Assembly: GCF_016889425.1 (NCBI RefSeq)
Contig: NZ_CP069513.1
Coordinates: forward strand, 2,410,944 to 2,474,943
Length of the DNA: 64,000 nucleotides
Direction: 5' to 3'
Source: Corynebacterium amycolatum
GTDB taxonomy: Bacteria; Actinomycetota; Actinomycetes; Mycobacteriales; Mycobacteriaceae
The position numbers and the translations under genes were made by a program. Positions 55,628 through 64,000 of this stretch are shown one piece after another (position 1 is the stretch's first letter; every line of letters starts with the position of its first letter). Under the pieces are notes generated by a model. It had not been told where the DNA came from and searched no databases. It saw nothing but the letters and a program-made list of their open reading frames with translations.

Positions 55628-58600
55628 GGCTGGAGGACACCATCGATCAGACGGGCGCCATCGGAAAGCAGAACGGCCTTTTCCAATGCAGCGGGTGAAC
55701 CGAACCGACCACCGTCCGCCAGGTTTCGCTCGCGTGGACGCTCGTAGAGAGTTTCCCCACCGTAAATAGCCTCATCAATGCGACGCAGACCAGCCGCTTC
55801 GCGGTTGTGCGCCGCGCTACGCCAGCGTTCCGCAGCCTCAGCGCCATCGTGCTGCACTATCGCTTGATAGAAAGCTTCCGGATGGACGACTGCCACCAGT
55901 GCCGAGACATGTCCGAACCCGAGCGAGGTAACAAAGCCAGCCTTCAGCGGCAACGTATTGCCGAAATTGACTGCCTTCGTTGGCCATACCAAACGAGAAT
56001 GCTCAGCCAATGCGGGATCGACGCAGTCCAGCGATCGATTACCTGGCACAATGCCGCTACGCAATACTTGAGTCAGACCAATGATCTGGAACGCTGCAGC
56101 CCCACCCTTGGCGTGTCCGGTCAGGGATTTCTGAGAGACCACCAGCAGCGGGTTCGAGCGCTCGCGACCGAGTTCATCTGCAATGCGTTCATGCAGTTCA
56201 GACTCATTGGGGTCATTGGCATTGGTCGAGGTATCGTGCTTGGACAACACCGCGACCTGATCCCCAGTGACATCGAGTGCTGCAAGTGCGCGAGCCAACC
56301 GAGACTTCTCGCCGCCCTGAGCTGCCGCTAGTGCACCCAAACCCGGCGCCGGGATGGATGTGTGCGCGCCGTCGGCGAAGGACTGGGCGTATGCGACGAC
56401 ACCGAGCACGGGGAGTCCCATGTCACGAGCGATGTCTCCGCGAGCCAACAGCACCGTTCCGCCACCTTGCGATTCCACGAAGCCTCCGCGTCGACGATCG
56501 TTAGGCCTGGAGAAGTACGCATGGTCGATACCCTTATCTTCCATGGTGGCGGAGTCAGCTGTGGCGGCCATGTCGCCGAAACCTGTGATCCCCTCTGCGG
56601 ATAGGTCATCGAAGCCACCCGCGACAACGAAATCTGCCTTACCCAGGGCTATCTTGTCGACGCCCTCCTCCACCGACACCGCTGCCGTCGCACAGGCTGC
56701 GACAGGGTGAATCATCTGCCCGTAGCCACCGACATAAGACTGCATAACGTGGGCGGCAATAACATTTGGCAATGCCTCCTGCAGGACGTCATTGGCTCGC
56801 GGTTGCCCCAGCAGGCCGTCGATGTAGAGACTGCGCAGCGACTCCATCGCACCAATACCTGTGCCCTGCGTCGACGACACTCGCGCCGGGTTGACCGCTT
56901 CCAGCAGTTGCGCTGGGCTGAAGCCCGATGACAGGAACGCATCAACAGTACAAACGATGTTCCACAAGCTCACGCGGTCCAGATTGTCCATCATGTCCGC
57001 CGGAATACCGTAGCGTGCCGGGTCAAAGCCCTGCGGAATTTGACCGCCAACATAGCGGCTCATCGCCATTCGGCGCGGAACCTGAACCGGCGTGCCAGCG
57101 GCTCGTGTCACAAGCCACTGCCCTGTCTCGGCATCGAAGCTCGCAGTGGTGTTGTCCGGGTTGGAACTGACAAAAGTCTCCGCTGCCGCGCGATCGCGCA
57201 CCGCAAAGCTCAACGCTCGATCCAGGTAGACCGTGGTCAGCTCAGTCATCGTATTATCAACCAAATCGCCATCATCGGCGTAACGACGCACACCAACTCG
57301 CGCCAACACTTCATCGCGGTAGCGCGAAGCAATGTCGCTTTCTGCCAACGGTTGCCCATCGGCATCGCGCCAGCCGCCCTCATAGGAAATCAGCCCCATT
57401 GACCAGGCCAATTCCACAATTCCCGCTGCAGAAATATCATCGACTTCGGCCTCAAAGCGCGTCCGGGAAGAACCGTACGGTCCAAGCTCGCCGGCGCCCA
57501 CGATGACCACCATGTCCTCCGGAGCCGCTGCGATGTCACCAAAGGTTGGTGTTGTCTGCGAAATCGGTCGACGCGGGCTTGGCAGGCTGCTTAAGACACG
57601 GCTTGACGACGGCTCCTGCGAGCGCGCCCCGCTAGCGACCTCGGAGTTTTGAGCTGATAGGCCAGCCGCCTGTGCAGCCTCCTGCGCCAATTGCGCAATG
57701 TTGAGGTCAACGTCACCCAATCCACCGGTGAGATCGGCCTGAATCGGGCGGGTTTGAGCATTCTTCCGAGTCTCCGAGCTCGCGAGCTCAATCAGTTCAG
57801 CTGCCATTTCTTCGGTGGAGAAGGTGCGAACTCCCTTTGCTTCCACTGCAGCAACCAGCGGATCGTTTCCACCCATCAGATTGGTTCCTCGGACCCAACC
57901 AATCTGTGCATGAGCCAGAGTGGTGCGGGTGCGCCAAGCGTCCTCCACATTCCAGCGCGCCACCACTGCGTCGAGGGCGGCCTTGGCTTCACCATAGGCA
58001 CCATCGCCGCCGAAGCGACCACGGTTCGGTGAACCAGGCAACACCACATGCAAACGATGCTGCAGATTATTGTCCACGCCAAGTGCTGACATCCCTGCGA
58101 TGAGTCGCTCCACCGACCACAGAAGCAGACGCATTTGGGTCTCGGACGCAGGACCGGCGTCGGCAAGCGAGCCCGAAACCGTAGGCGCCGCGAACGGGAA
58201 TAGCAGCGTCGGTGACAGCGCGGGCTTGGTCACAACCACTTCCGCACCAATCGTTGTAGTCTGTTCGGTTCCAATCCAGTCGATAAGGGAATCCAAGTCC
58301 TGGAAGCTGGACAAGTTCGCCGGTACCACCCACAGCTTCGCCTCGCCCTGCGCATTCACGCGATAGAGCTGCTTGTAGAAGCTCAGGCGTTCGCGTCCAA
58401 GGCGTGAAGTGGTAACAACAACGGTTGCACCCTGAGACAGCAGCTGTGCAGTTACGGCGGAACCAATCGAATTTGGCGATGCGCCGGTAACAACTGCAAT
58501 GTCGGAGCTCATCGGCAGTTCGTCCACATTCGTGATGACCTCGTCCGCCAACTGGCGGTAGATACTCGCCAACTGTGTCCGCCCTGCCTCGTCTGCCTTG

Positions 58601-61600
58601 GCAGCCCACCACTGTGCCTGCTCAACTGCGGTTTCATGGATACTGCCCGGCGCGGTGCCAGCCACATGCCCATCAGCGGCTACCCATAGGCGCGCAAGGT
58701 CATCGCGGGAGGTGGCCCAGCGGTCGTCGAGAAGCACTGCCTTGGTGGGCGTAAACGTCGGGGTGACCAGCTTCGGCCAGTCCGCGCCGAGTTCAGCGGT
58801 GACAAGATTTACCAGGTTGCTGTCGGCGTCTTCGGCATCGAAGTCAATGTCATCGGTAATCTCGTGGCCGAGTTGCTCCAGAATCGTGCGTGCCGCGGTA
58901 GCAAGAATGCCTCGCTGACCTGTCAGTTTATCTGCAAACTCAGTGAGTGCAGCCGAGTCGACCACCCCAGCACCACTGTCACTTGCCGACGGCTTAGCGA
59001 CAGCTACACCTCGCTGCGTGGCGACCGCAAGGATCGCTTCATCGATCAGCTGGTTGAGTTCAGCAGTATTGGTTGGGGCGGCCGGAGCCAGATGCGCAAG
59101 ATCGCCGCCGCGCAGGGATGCGCCCTCACGAGTACCGAGCATCACCTCAGCACTGACTGCGGTTGCCCACCCCTTGCCAAGCTGCCATTCACCCAGCACA
59201 TAATCATCGAGGTAATTCGCGCCTGCACCGGCAGGACCGGTAATCCGGCGAATACCGTCGGCAATGGCTTCGGAGAGAATCGGACCGAATGCCGAATACG
59301 CACTGGCCAAGCTATCAATTTTGTCCTTTAGATCCGCCAGTTCCGCATCTGCTGCCCCCTCGATTGAACCGAGGTCGAATTCCACTCCGAGATCGAGCAG
59401 CAGTTGATTGCGTCGAGATGAGACTCCATCGACCAGAGTCTCGATGGAGTCAGCGGCACCGAGCTGGTCGGGGCGTACCTTCGTCCATTGGCAAATAAGA
59501 ACTTCCAGCGCTTGTGCCGGGCTGACGGCAATATCAGCAACTTCGGTAGCCGGAGTGGCAGCACTCGTGATCGTAGTGGACTGTTCGGTCGCCGCGGATT
59601 GGTCGGGGGATACCGTCGGCGCCGCTGCTCCCGCTTCTCCTGTTTCTCCCGCTGCTCCTGATTCTCCAGATAGAGCCTGCGCCGAGTCCTGCTCCGTTGT
59701 CACCTCCGACTCGGGCTCAGTCTTTTCCGGCTGAATTTGGTCGCGCATAAACACTGCATCAGCATCACGTTCGAGATTGAGTACTCGAATGTCGCGGCTT
59801 CGGTGGCGGGGCAACTGGCAGGTACGAGCGGCCAGGTTTGCCAGTGTGGGCGCTGTGCCTACACCGACTTCAACAATGCGGCTGACACCGAGATCCTCAA
59901 GCAACAGATCCTGCGTTTCAATCCACCTCACCGGTGAGCAGAATTGCCAGGCCAGCAACTCGACCAGCAACATGCGGGCCAGGCGCGCCGGGTTTTCAGC
60001 GGCAGAGTCGAAATCGGCAAGGATGTTTTCCAGAATGTCTGAGTCGACAACTGCAGCCATCTGGCGGACGAACTTCTCAGTCAGCTCAAAAGAGGTCGCA
60101 GTGAGATTCGGGATATAGCGTCCCACCAGGAGTTCTGGAGCGATTTCCGCTGGCAGCAGCCGCTCCAGGTGTTTACGGAAGGAATCCACACCGTCGCGTA
60201 GGACACTGGAGTGGAATGGCACGTCAATACCTGGGATACGCACGTATCCCTTGCCGTCCGAGCTGCGGCGCTCGCACTGTTCAGCCAGTGCTGCAAGCCC
60301 CGCGACGGTGCCGGCGACGGCGTACTGCTTGCCTGCCAGGTTGAGATTTACGACTTCGAGGAACTCACCGATTTCCTGCGACAACCGATTAACAAACTCG
60401 GTGACCTCGTCCTCGCCTACGCCAATCTTGTCCGGACGCAGGGCGCACAAACCATAGTTGGACCTCCCCTGCTCATCACGTTCGACCAGTTCATGCATGG
60501 TCAAACCGCGGCGGTAGACAACCTCTAACACGGCGTCTGCGTCAAGCGCCCCAGCGAGAGCCGCCAGCGCGTTGTACTCACCGACAGAGTGTCCCGCAAA
60601 GTGAGCTGTTTCATCCAGCAGCCCTGCTTCACGGAGCTCCGCAACCTGTGCCAGCCCCAACGTCGCCATCGCAACCTGGGTGAACTGGGTCAGATTCAGA
60701 ACACCCTCTGGGTGGAAGTAGCGCACACCATCCACGACCACCTCTACCGGGTTGTCCCGGACAATAGCCAGTACGGAAAAGCCAAGCTTCTCTCGGGTCA
60801 TCGCATCAGCCTGGTCCCACACGCGGCGGGCCGCTACGCTGCGAGTCCGAGCAGACAGCCCCATCCCCTGTGATTGAATCCCCTGACCAGGGAAGACATA
60901 TGCGGTCTTCGGTGCGGCGATTACAGCAGTGGCGGTCAATACCAGCTCGCCATCTACTGTGGCCGTGACTTCGCGGACTTCACCGGCGCCTGGGCGGTCA
61001 TCAAAACCACGGCGTTCGACAGAGAATTTCACTTCCTGTCCAGGCAGAACCGGACTCAGCATAGTCGCAGTGAACTCAATCACCCGGTTGCCAATGCCGG
61101 CATCCGACGTGGCGACAGCCGCATGCTCAGCCATCGCCGACAGCCACATTCCATGGACAATAACCCCTGGTAGACCAGCTAGCGCTGCTGCACGGGAATC
61201 GACGTGGATAGGATTGCGATCGCCCGTGACACAGCTAAATGGCTCCATCGCCTTAGGCGCTTCCACGGTCAACGCACCGCGGAAACTCCGTGGCGTATCC
61301 GTGACCGTTGGAAATGGCACAGTGTTGGTCCGTGCTGTCTCGCCGCCGTTTCGGCCACGAATGGCAAAGCATTCACTCAAGGTGGCGAGCAGCGTATCGC
61401 CATCACGAACCTCCGCGCGCACCACAACTAGTCGCCCTAAGTCCGTATCAACGATCTCGTCGACACGCGCACTAATCCGCAACGTTGTGGTTTTCTGCGG
61501 TAGAGCTCCAATCATACGAATGTGATGCTCAAGGTGAACAAGCGCGAGCATGCCCTCAACAACATCAATGCCGGTCTCAGTACGCGCCTGCGCGACTGCC

Positions 61601-64000
61601 GCAAAAATCGCTGGCCAAGCATGCCCAACCAACGCGTCCGGCACCGCCGCCTGTGACTCATCGCCGGCAGCTGCAATAGTGACCGCATCGTAGTCAGCCA
61701 TCGCCATCGGATCCCACACGGATTCCCACTCCGCGACCCCATCGACGACGTTTGCAAGCTCACCGCCAGCTGCGATTCGCGTCAGCTCCCGCATCGCGGC
61801 CGCCGCATCCTCATGCTTAACGACGGGCACTGCGCCCACCGCTGCACTCTGACACAGGCGAATTCGCAGTTTCGTATTCTCACCCGCAGCATCGGGTAGC
61901 GGAACCGTCAGCTGTGCCCATACGAGGTCCTCCCCGCCCTCATCATTGCTCCCATCAGCTCCAATGATCTCCAAAATGGCACCAGTACCTGGGTGTTCTA
62001 GGCGTTGCGAACGAGAGACATCACTTGCATCAGATACACATACCCACTCATGTTCCGCGCCAAGTGCCAGCGCCGGATTCGGCTGCTGTCGGCCAGCCCA
62101 CCAAATCACAGGTGCTGCGAGCATCCGGCTGAGGGCGTCAACAGGTACCTCCGGCAGGTAGCCGGTATCCATCAATGCCTGTGCGGTAGCTTTTTCAAAC
62201 CGACCCAGAATCTCCGCTACTGGCTCATTCGCGCGGGTAATGCCCGAAACAGCCTGCGGCCCAGGGATGATGCAGACTTGATCCGCATCGTAGCGAGAGT
62301 CATGCGCCTGCCATAGGGAGTCCGATCGCCACCAGCGACGAACCTCAGCATCGATAACCGGAACGAACGGCACAGGCTTGCCCGGGGTGCGGCAGAGCTC
62401 AGAGATAAAGAAGGTGACATCTGCTGGATGGAGCTGGGTATCCAGGTCTAGCAGGCCGGACAGTCGCGAGATTTCGCTGCGCGGCTGGGTGCGCAAGCTG
62501 TCGCCGTCGGCAAGCGCGGCAAACGTGCCCGCGTCGACTGCACTTAGTCGTGCCTCTACGCGGTCGACGAGTGCGACGAAGCGCGTCGACCACGTTGGAT
62601 CGAGGAACGTCCCCTCGGGCGCGCACAATTCGAGATAGCGGTTCAGCACCTCGGCATACGTCATGGTGCTGACATCTCCGAAGTACGGCTTCGCGGTGGA
62701 GTTAATTGCCTCGATGATCTCCGCGCGTCGTTCGGTGACCTTAGTGAGGTCACCTGCGACTTCGTCAAGCAATCTGCCTGCGCGTGCTGCGGCGTTTTCA
62801 ATTTCGTGGATATCAGCACCCAACTGGCTACGCCCCGACGCCATGCCATCCATGGCGCTACCGGCGGGAATCCAGTTGTCAGTGCCGACGGTGTCGACCA
62901 GCATTTGTTTCACGGACTCAGAGGCGGTCGACTCCTTTGCCGCCATCGCAGCTGTGCCGATGATGACAGCATCTACCGGCATCGGCGCCAACCCGTAACG
63001 TGTCGACCACGTGCCCATCAGATAATCACGGGACTGTTCTGGCTTGCCGATGCCACCGCCAACAGCAAGCACTACATCTCGCCTGCGGATCTTTGCGTAG
63101 GTGTTAATTAGCAGGTCATCGAGGTCTTCCCAGGAGTGATGGCCACCAGCACGCCCACCTTCAACTTGCATGATGATTGGATACGGCGTGCCATGCTGCG
63201 CCAAGGTATCCGCGATTTCGAGCACCGACTCGATTTGTGCGATTGTGCCCGGCTTGAAGGAAATATACGGAATTCCGCCCTCGCGCAGCTGCTTTACTAG
63301 CTCTACTGCCTCGTCCACCTCGGGGATGCCCGCAGAGATGGTGACACCATCAATCGGTCGACCGGCTGCCACCGCACGCGGGAGCAAACGCCGGCTTCCA
63401 ATGTGCAAACCCCACAGGTACGGATCCAAAAACATGGTGTTGAACTGTGCACTGCGGCCCTCCTCGAGCAGTTCGGAGAGTCGCGCCACATTAGCCTCGA
63501 AGATTTCCGGCGTGACCTGGCCGCCACCGGCCAGCTCTGCCCAGAACCCGGCATTCGCTGCAGCCGCCACAATTTCAGGGTCAACAGTTGTCGGGGTCAT
63601 ACCGCCGAGCAGAATTGGCGAGCGCCCGGTCAACTTGGTGAACTTCGTCTCGACACGGGGCTTAACCCCAGTGACCAGCCGCGGTGCAAACTCCAGCCAC
63701 GATGTCGGATACTCAATGTCGCTCTCAGACAGGATGCTCCTCCCCGCAGCTGTTGCCGCAGCAATCACCGCCACGCCGTACCCTTCAGCGTTACGTTCTG
63801 TCAGCTTGACGACGCCCGTGTGTGGCCCCAGATCCAAAATGGTGGTTGCCCCTTGGTCGATGAGCCCCCGCACCTCAGCGCTCCAATCGCTGGAGTCAAC
63901 CAAGATTGCACGCGCAAGCCAGTCAGCTGTTTCTGCATCCAGCCCAATGCGCTCAGCTCGCTCCACTACCCATGCCGCAGCAGGCGCCAGTGCTGGGTGA
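55624..64000 (-). CDS. fas: Type I fatty acid synthase, 5' end outside window
   Basis: About 2790 codons of one giant frame, open to the window edge. In order from the N-terminal side: the end of an acetyltransferase domain; FMN enoyl reductase (MTPTTVDPEIV..., GGRAGGHHSW); dehydratase with DRNPIHVDSRAA (about 61200); malonyl/palmitoyl transferase with FAGHSVGEYNAL (60590); ACP with the GVSSRRNQ serine site (59415); ketoreductase with VTGASPNSIGSA (58480); ketosynthase with Cys in AACATAAVSV (56695) and His in LSKHDTSTNAND and SLTGHAKGG. All key residues I can find are intact. It makes long-chain acyl-CoA; the mycolic-acid type needs also FAS-II or Pks13, not in view. Three motif copies lie inside (57601, 61815, 63804). 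Confidence 0.95.
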   Translation of the reverse strand, partial: HPALAPAAAWVVERAERIGLDAETADWLARAILVDSSDWSAEVRGLIDQGATTILDLGPHTGVVKLTERNAEGYGVAVIAAATAAGRSILSESDIEYPTSWLEFAPRLVTGVKPRVETKFTKLTGRSPILLGGMTPTTVDPEIVAAAANAGFWAELAGGGQVTPEIFEANVARLSELLEEGRSAQFNTMFLDPYLWGLHIGSRRLLPRAVAAGRPIDGVTISAGIPEVDEAVELVKQLREGGIPYISFKPGTIAQIESVLEIADTLAQHGTPYPIIMQVEGGRAGGHHSWEDLDDLLINTYAKIRRRDVVLAVGGGIGKPEQSRDYLMGTWSTRYGLAPMPVDAVIIGTAAMAAKESTASESVKQMLVDTVGTDNWIPAGSAMDGMASGRSQLGADIHEIENAAARAGRLLDEVAGDLTKVTERRAEIIEAINSTAKPYFGDVSTMTYAEVLNRYLELCAPEGTFLDPTWSTRFVALVDRVEARLSAVDAGTFAALADGDSLRTQPRSEISRLSGLLDLDTQLHPADVTFFISELCRTPGKPVPFVPVIDAEVRRWWRSDSLWQAHDSRYDADQVCIIPGPQAVSGITRANEPVAEILGRFEKATAQALMDTGYLPEVPVDALSRMLAAPVIWWAGRQQPNPALALGAEHEWVCVSDASDVSRSQRLEHPGTGAILEIIGADGSNDEGGEDLVWAQLTVPLPDAAGENTKLRIRLCQSAAVGAVPVVKHEDAAAAMRELTRIAAGGELANVVDGVAEWESVWDPMAMADYDAVTIAAAGDESQAAVPDALVGHAWPAIFAAVAQARTETGIDVVEGMLALVHLEHHIRMIGALPQKTTTLRISARVDEIVDTDLGRLVVVRAEVRDGDTLLATLSECFAIRGRNGGETARTNTVPFPTVTDTPRSFRGALTVEAPKAMEPFSCVTGDRNPIHVDSRAAALAGLPGVIVHGMWLSAMAEHAAVATSDAGIGNRVIEFTATMLSPVLPGQEVKFSVERRGFDDRPGAGEVREVTATVDGELVLTATAVIAAPKTAYVFPGQGIQSQGMGLSARTRSVAARRVWDQADAMTREKLGFSVLAIVRDNPVEVVVDGVRYFHPEGVLNLTQFTQVAMATLGLAQVAELREAGLLDETAHFAGHSVGEYNALAALAGALDADAVLEVVYRRGLTMHELVERDEQGRSNYGLCALRPDKIGVGEDEVTEFVNRLSQEIGEFLEVVNLNLAGKQYAVAGTVAGLAALAEQCERRSSDGKGYVRIPGIDVPFHSSVLRDGVDSFRKHLERLLPAEIAPELLVGRYIPNLTATSFELTEKFVRQMAAVVDSDILENILADFDSAAENPARLARMLLVELLAWQFCSPVRWIETQDLLLEDLGVSRIVEVGVGTAPTLANLAARTCQLPRHRSRDIRVLNLERDADAVFMRDQIQPEKTEPESEVTTEQDSAQALSGESGAAGETGEAGAAAPTVSPDQSAATEQSTTITSAATPATEVADIAVSPAQALEVLICQWTKVRPDQLGAADSIETLVDGVSSRRNQLLLDLGVEFDLGSIEGAADAELADLKDKIDSLASAYSAFGPILSEAIADGIRRITGPAGAGANYLDDYVLGEWQLGKGWATAVSAEVMLGTREGASLRGGDLAHLAPAAPTNTAELNQLIDEAILAVATQRGVAVAKPSASDSGAGVVDSAALTEFADKLTGQRGILATAARTILEQLGHEITDDIDFDAEDADSNLVNLVTAELGADWPKLVTPTFTPTKAVLLDDRWATSRDDLARLWVAADGHVAGTAPGSIHETAVEQAQWWAAKADEAGRTQLASIYRQLADEVITNVDELPMSSDIAVVTGASPNSIGSAVTAQLLSQGATVVVTTSRLGRERLSFYKQLYRVNAQGEAKLWVVPANLSSFQDLDSLIDWIGTEQTTTIGAEVVVTKPALSPTLLFPFAAPTVSGSLADAGPASETQMRLLLWSVERLIAGMSALGVDNNLQHRLHVVLPGSPNRGRFGGDGAYGEAKAALDAVVARWNVEDAWRTRTTLAHAQIGWVRGTNLMGGNDPLVAAVEAKGVRTFSTEEMAAELIELASSETRKNAQTRPIQADLTGGLGDVDLNIAQLAQEAAQAAGLSAQNSEVASGARSQEPSSSRVLSSLPSPRRPISQTTPTFGDIAAAPEDMVVIVGAGELGPYGSSRTRFEAEVDDISAAGIVELAWSMGLISYEGGWRDADGQPLAESDIASRYRDEVLARVGVRRYADDGDLVDNTMTELTTVYLDRALSFAVRDRAAAETFVSSNPDNTTASFDAETGQWLVTRAAGTPVQVPRRMAMSRYVGGQIPQGFDPARYGIPADMMDNLDRVSLWNIVCTVDAFLSSGFSPAQLLEAVNPARVSSTQGTGIGAMESLRSLYIDGLLGQPRANDVLQEALPNVIAAHVMQSYVGGYGQMIHPVAACATAAVSVEEGVDKIALGKADFVVAGGFDDLSAEGITGFGDMAATADSATMEDKGIDHAYFSRPNDRRRGGFVESQGGGTVLLARGDIARDMGLPVLGVVAYAQSFADGAHTSIPAPGLGALAAAQGGEKSRLARALAALDVTGDQVAVLSKHDTSTNANDPNESELHERIADELGRERSNPLLVVSQKSLTGHAKGGAAAFQIIGLTQVLRSGIVPGNRSLDCVDPALAEHSRLVWPTKAVNFGNTLPLKAGFVTSLGFGHVSALVAVVHPEAFYQAIVQHDGAEAAERWRSAAHNREAAGLRRIDEAIYGGETLYERPRERNLADGGRFGSPAALEKAVLLSDGARLIDGVLQP
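57601..57620 (+). repeat. Extended copy of the dispersed motif inside fas
   Basis: GCTTGACGACG then GCTCCTGCG. In the FAS protein it encodes QEPSSSR in the linker between ketoreductase and ketosynthase. Confidence 0.8.
61815..61834 (+). repeat. Extended copy of the dispersed motif inside fas
   Basis: GCTTAACGACG then GGCACTGCG. The minus strand encodes AVPVVKHE between the enoyl reductase and dehydratase domains. Confidence 0.8.

Overview
The window is a contiguous piece of a Corynebacterium-type actinobacterial chromosome, moderately GC-rich. The evidence is a single-chain type I fatty acid synthase with its own phosphopantetheinyl transferase and a FasR-like regulator, a mycothiol-type DsbA-fold reductase, a class E sortase, paired ClpP1/ClpP2, a HrtBA/ChrSA heme-defence locus, a DtxR-like box and many apparently leaderless starts. 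Gene order matches the conserved corynebacterial backbone. There is no prophage, insertion sequence, CRISPR array or obvious genomic island.

Layout. 1-28.4 kb is almost entirely minus-strand housekeeping: comEC (cut by the window edge)-comEA; degV, a phosphoglycerate-mutase-like gene, rsfS and nadD; a class E sortase, an easily missed 50-residue membrane protein and proA; proB; rplU-rpmA-obgE; a large RNase E/G (rne); ndk; valS-folC-DUF4233 (coupled by 4-base overlaps); mdh; a TetR gene; clpX, clpP2, clpP1, tig; tRNA-Pro. 28.4-41 kb is mixed: tRNA-Gly, a small HTH protein, a DUF1542-like membrane protein, a DJ-1/PfpI protein, rpiB, a radical SAM/SPASM enzyme, a mycothiol-dependent reductase, pepN, truncated globin glbO, an unknown protein, a thioesterase, ettA and a second-type ssb. 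41-51.5 kb holds a CopD-CtaG membrane protein, tRNA-Arg, a TetR gene, orn, tRNA-His, hrtBA with divergent chrSA, an L,D-transpeptidase lipoprotein and tRNA-Lys. 51.6-64 kb holds a DUF3618 protein, bcp, fasR, a three-repeat secreted surface protein behind a DtxR-like site, acpS and the type I FAS gene (5' end outside the window).

The most unusual signal is not a gene. The sequence GCTTNACGACG occurs 23 times exactly by my hand count (16 on plus, 7 on minus), against about 0.15 expected from base composition. Copies lie in intergenic DNA (7 of 23) and inside genes, where the same DNA is read in different frames and orientations (LDDD, SSS, VVK, RRE), usually in linkers. Seven copies extend to GCTTNACGACGNNNNNTGCG and all seven are on the plus strand. 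Two copies form an inverted pair after the CopD-CtaG gene. This behaves like a genome-wide DNA signal (uptake sequence, FtsK-orienting, Chi-like or similar); which of these it is cannot be decided from this window.

Other points worth attention are two intrinsic terminators whose stems contain perfect DnaA-box sequences, a run of 10-bp phased repeats before tRNA-Lys, 9-bp tandem repeats between hrtB and hrtA, and acidic low-complexity extensions on several housekeeping enzymes.
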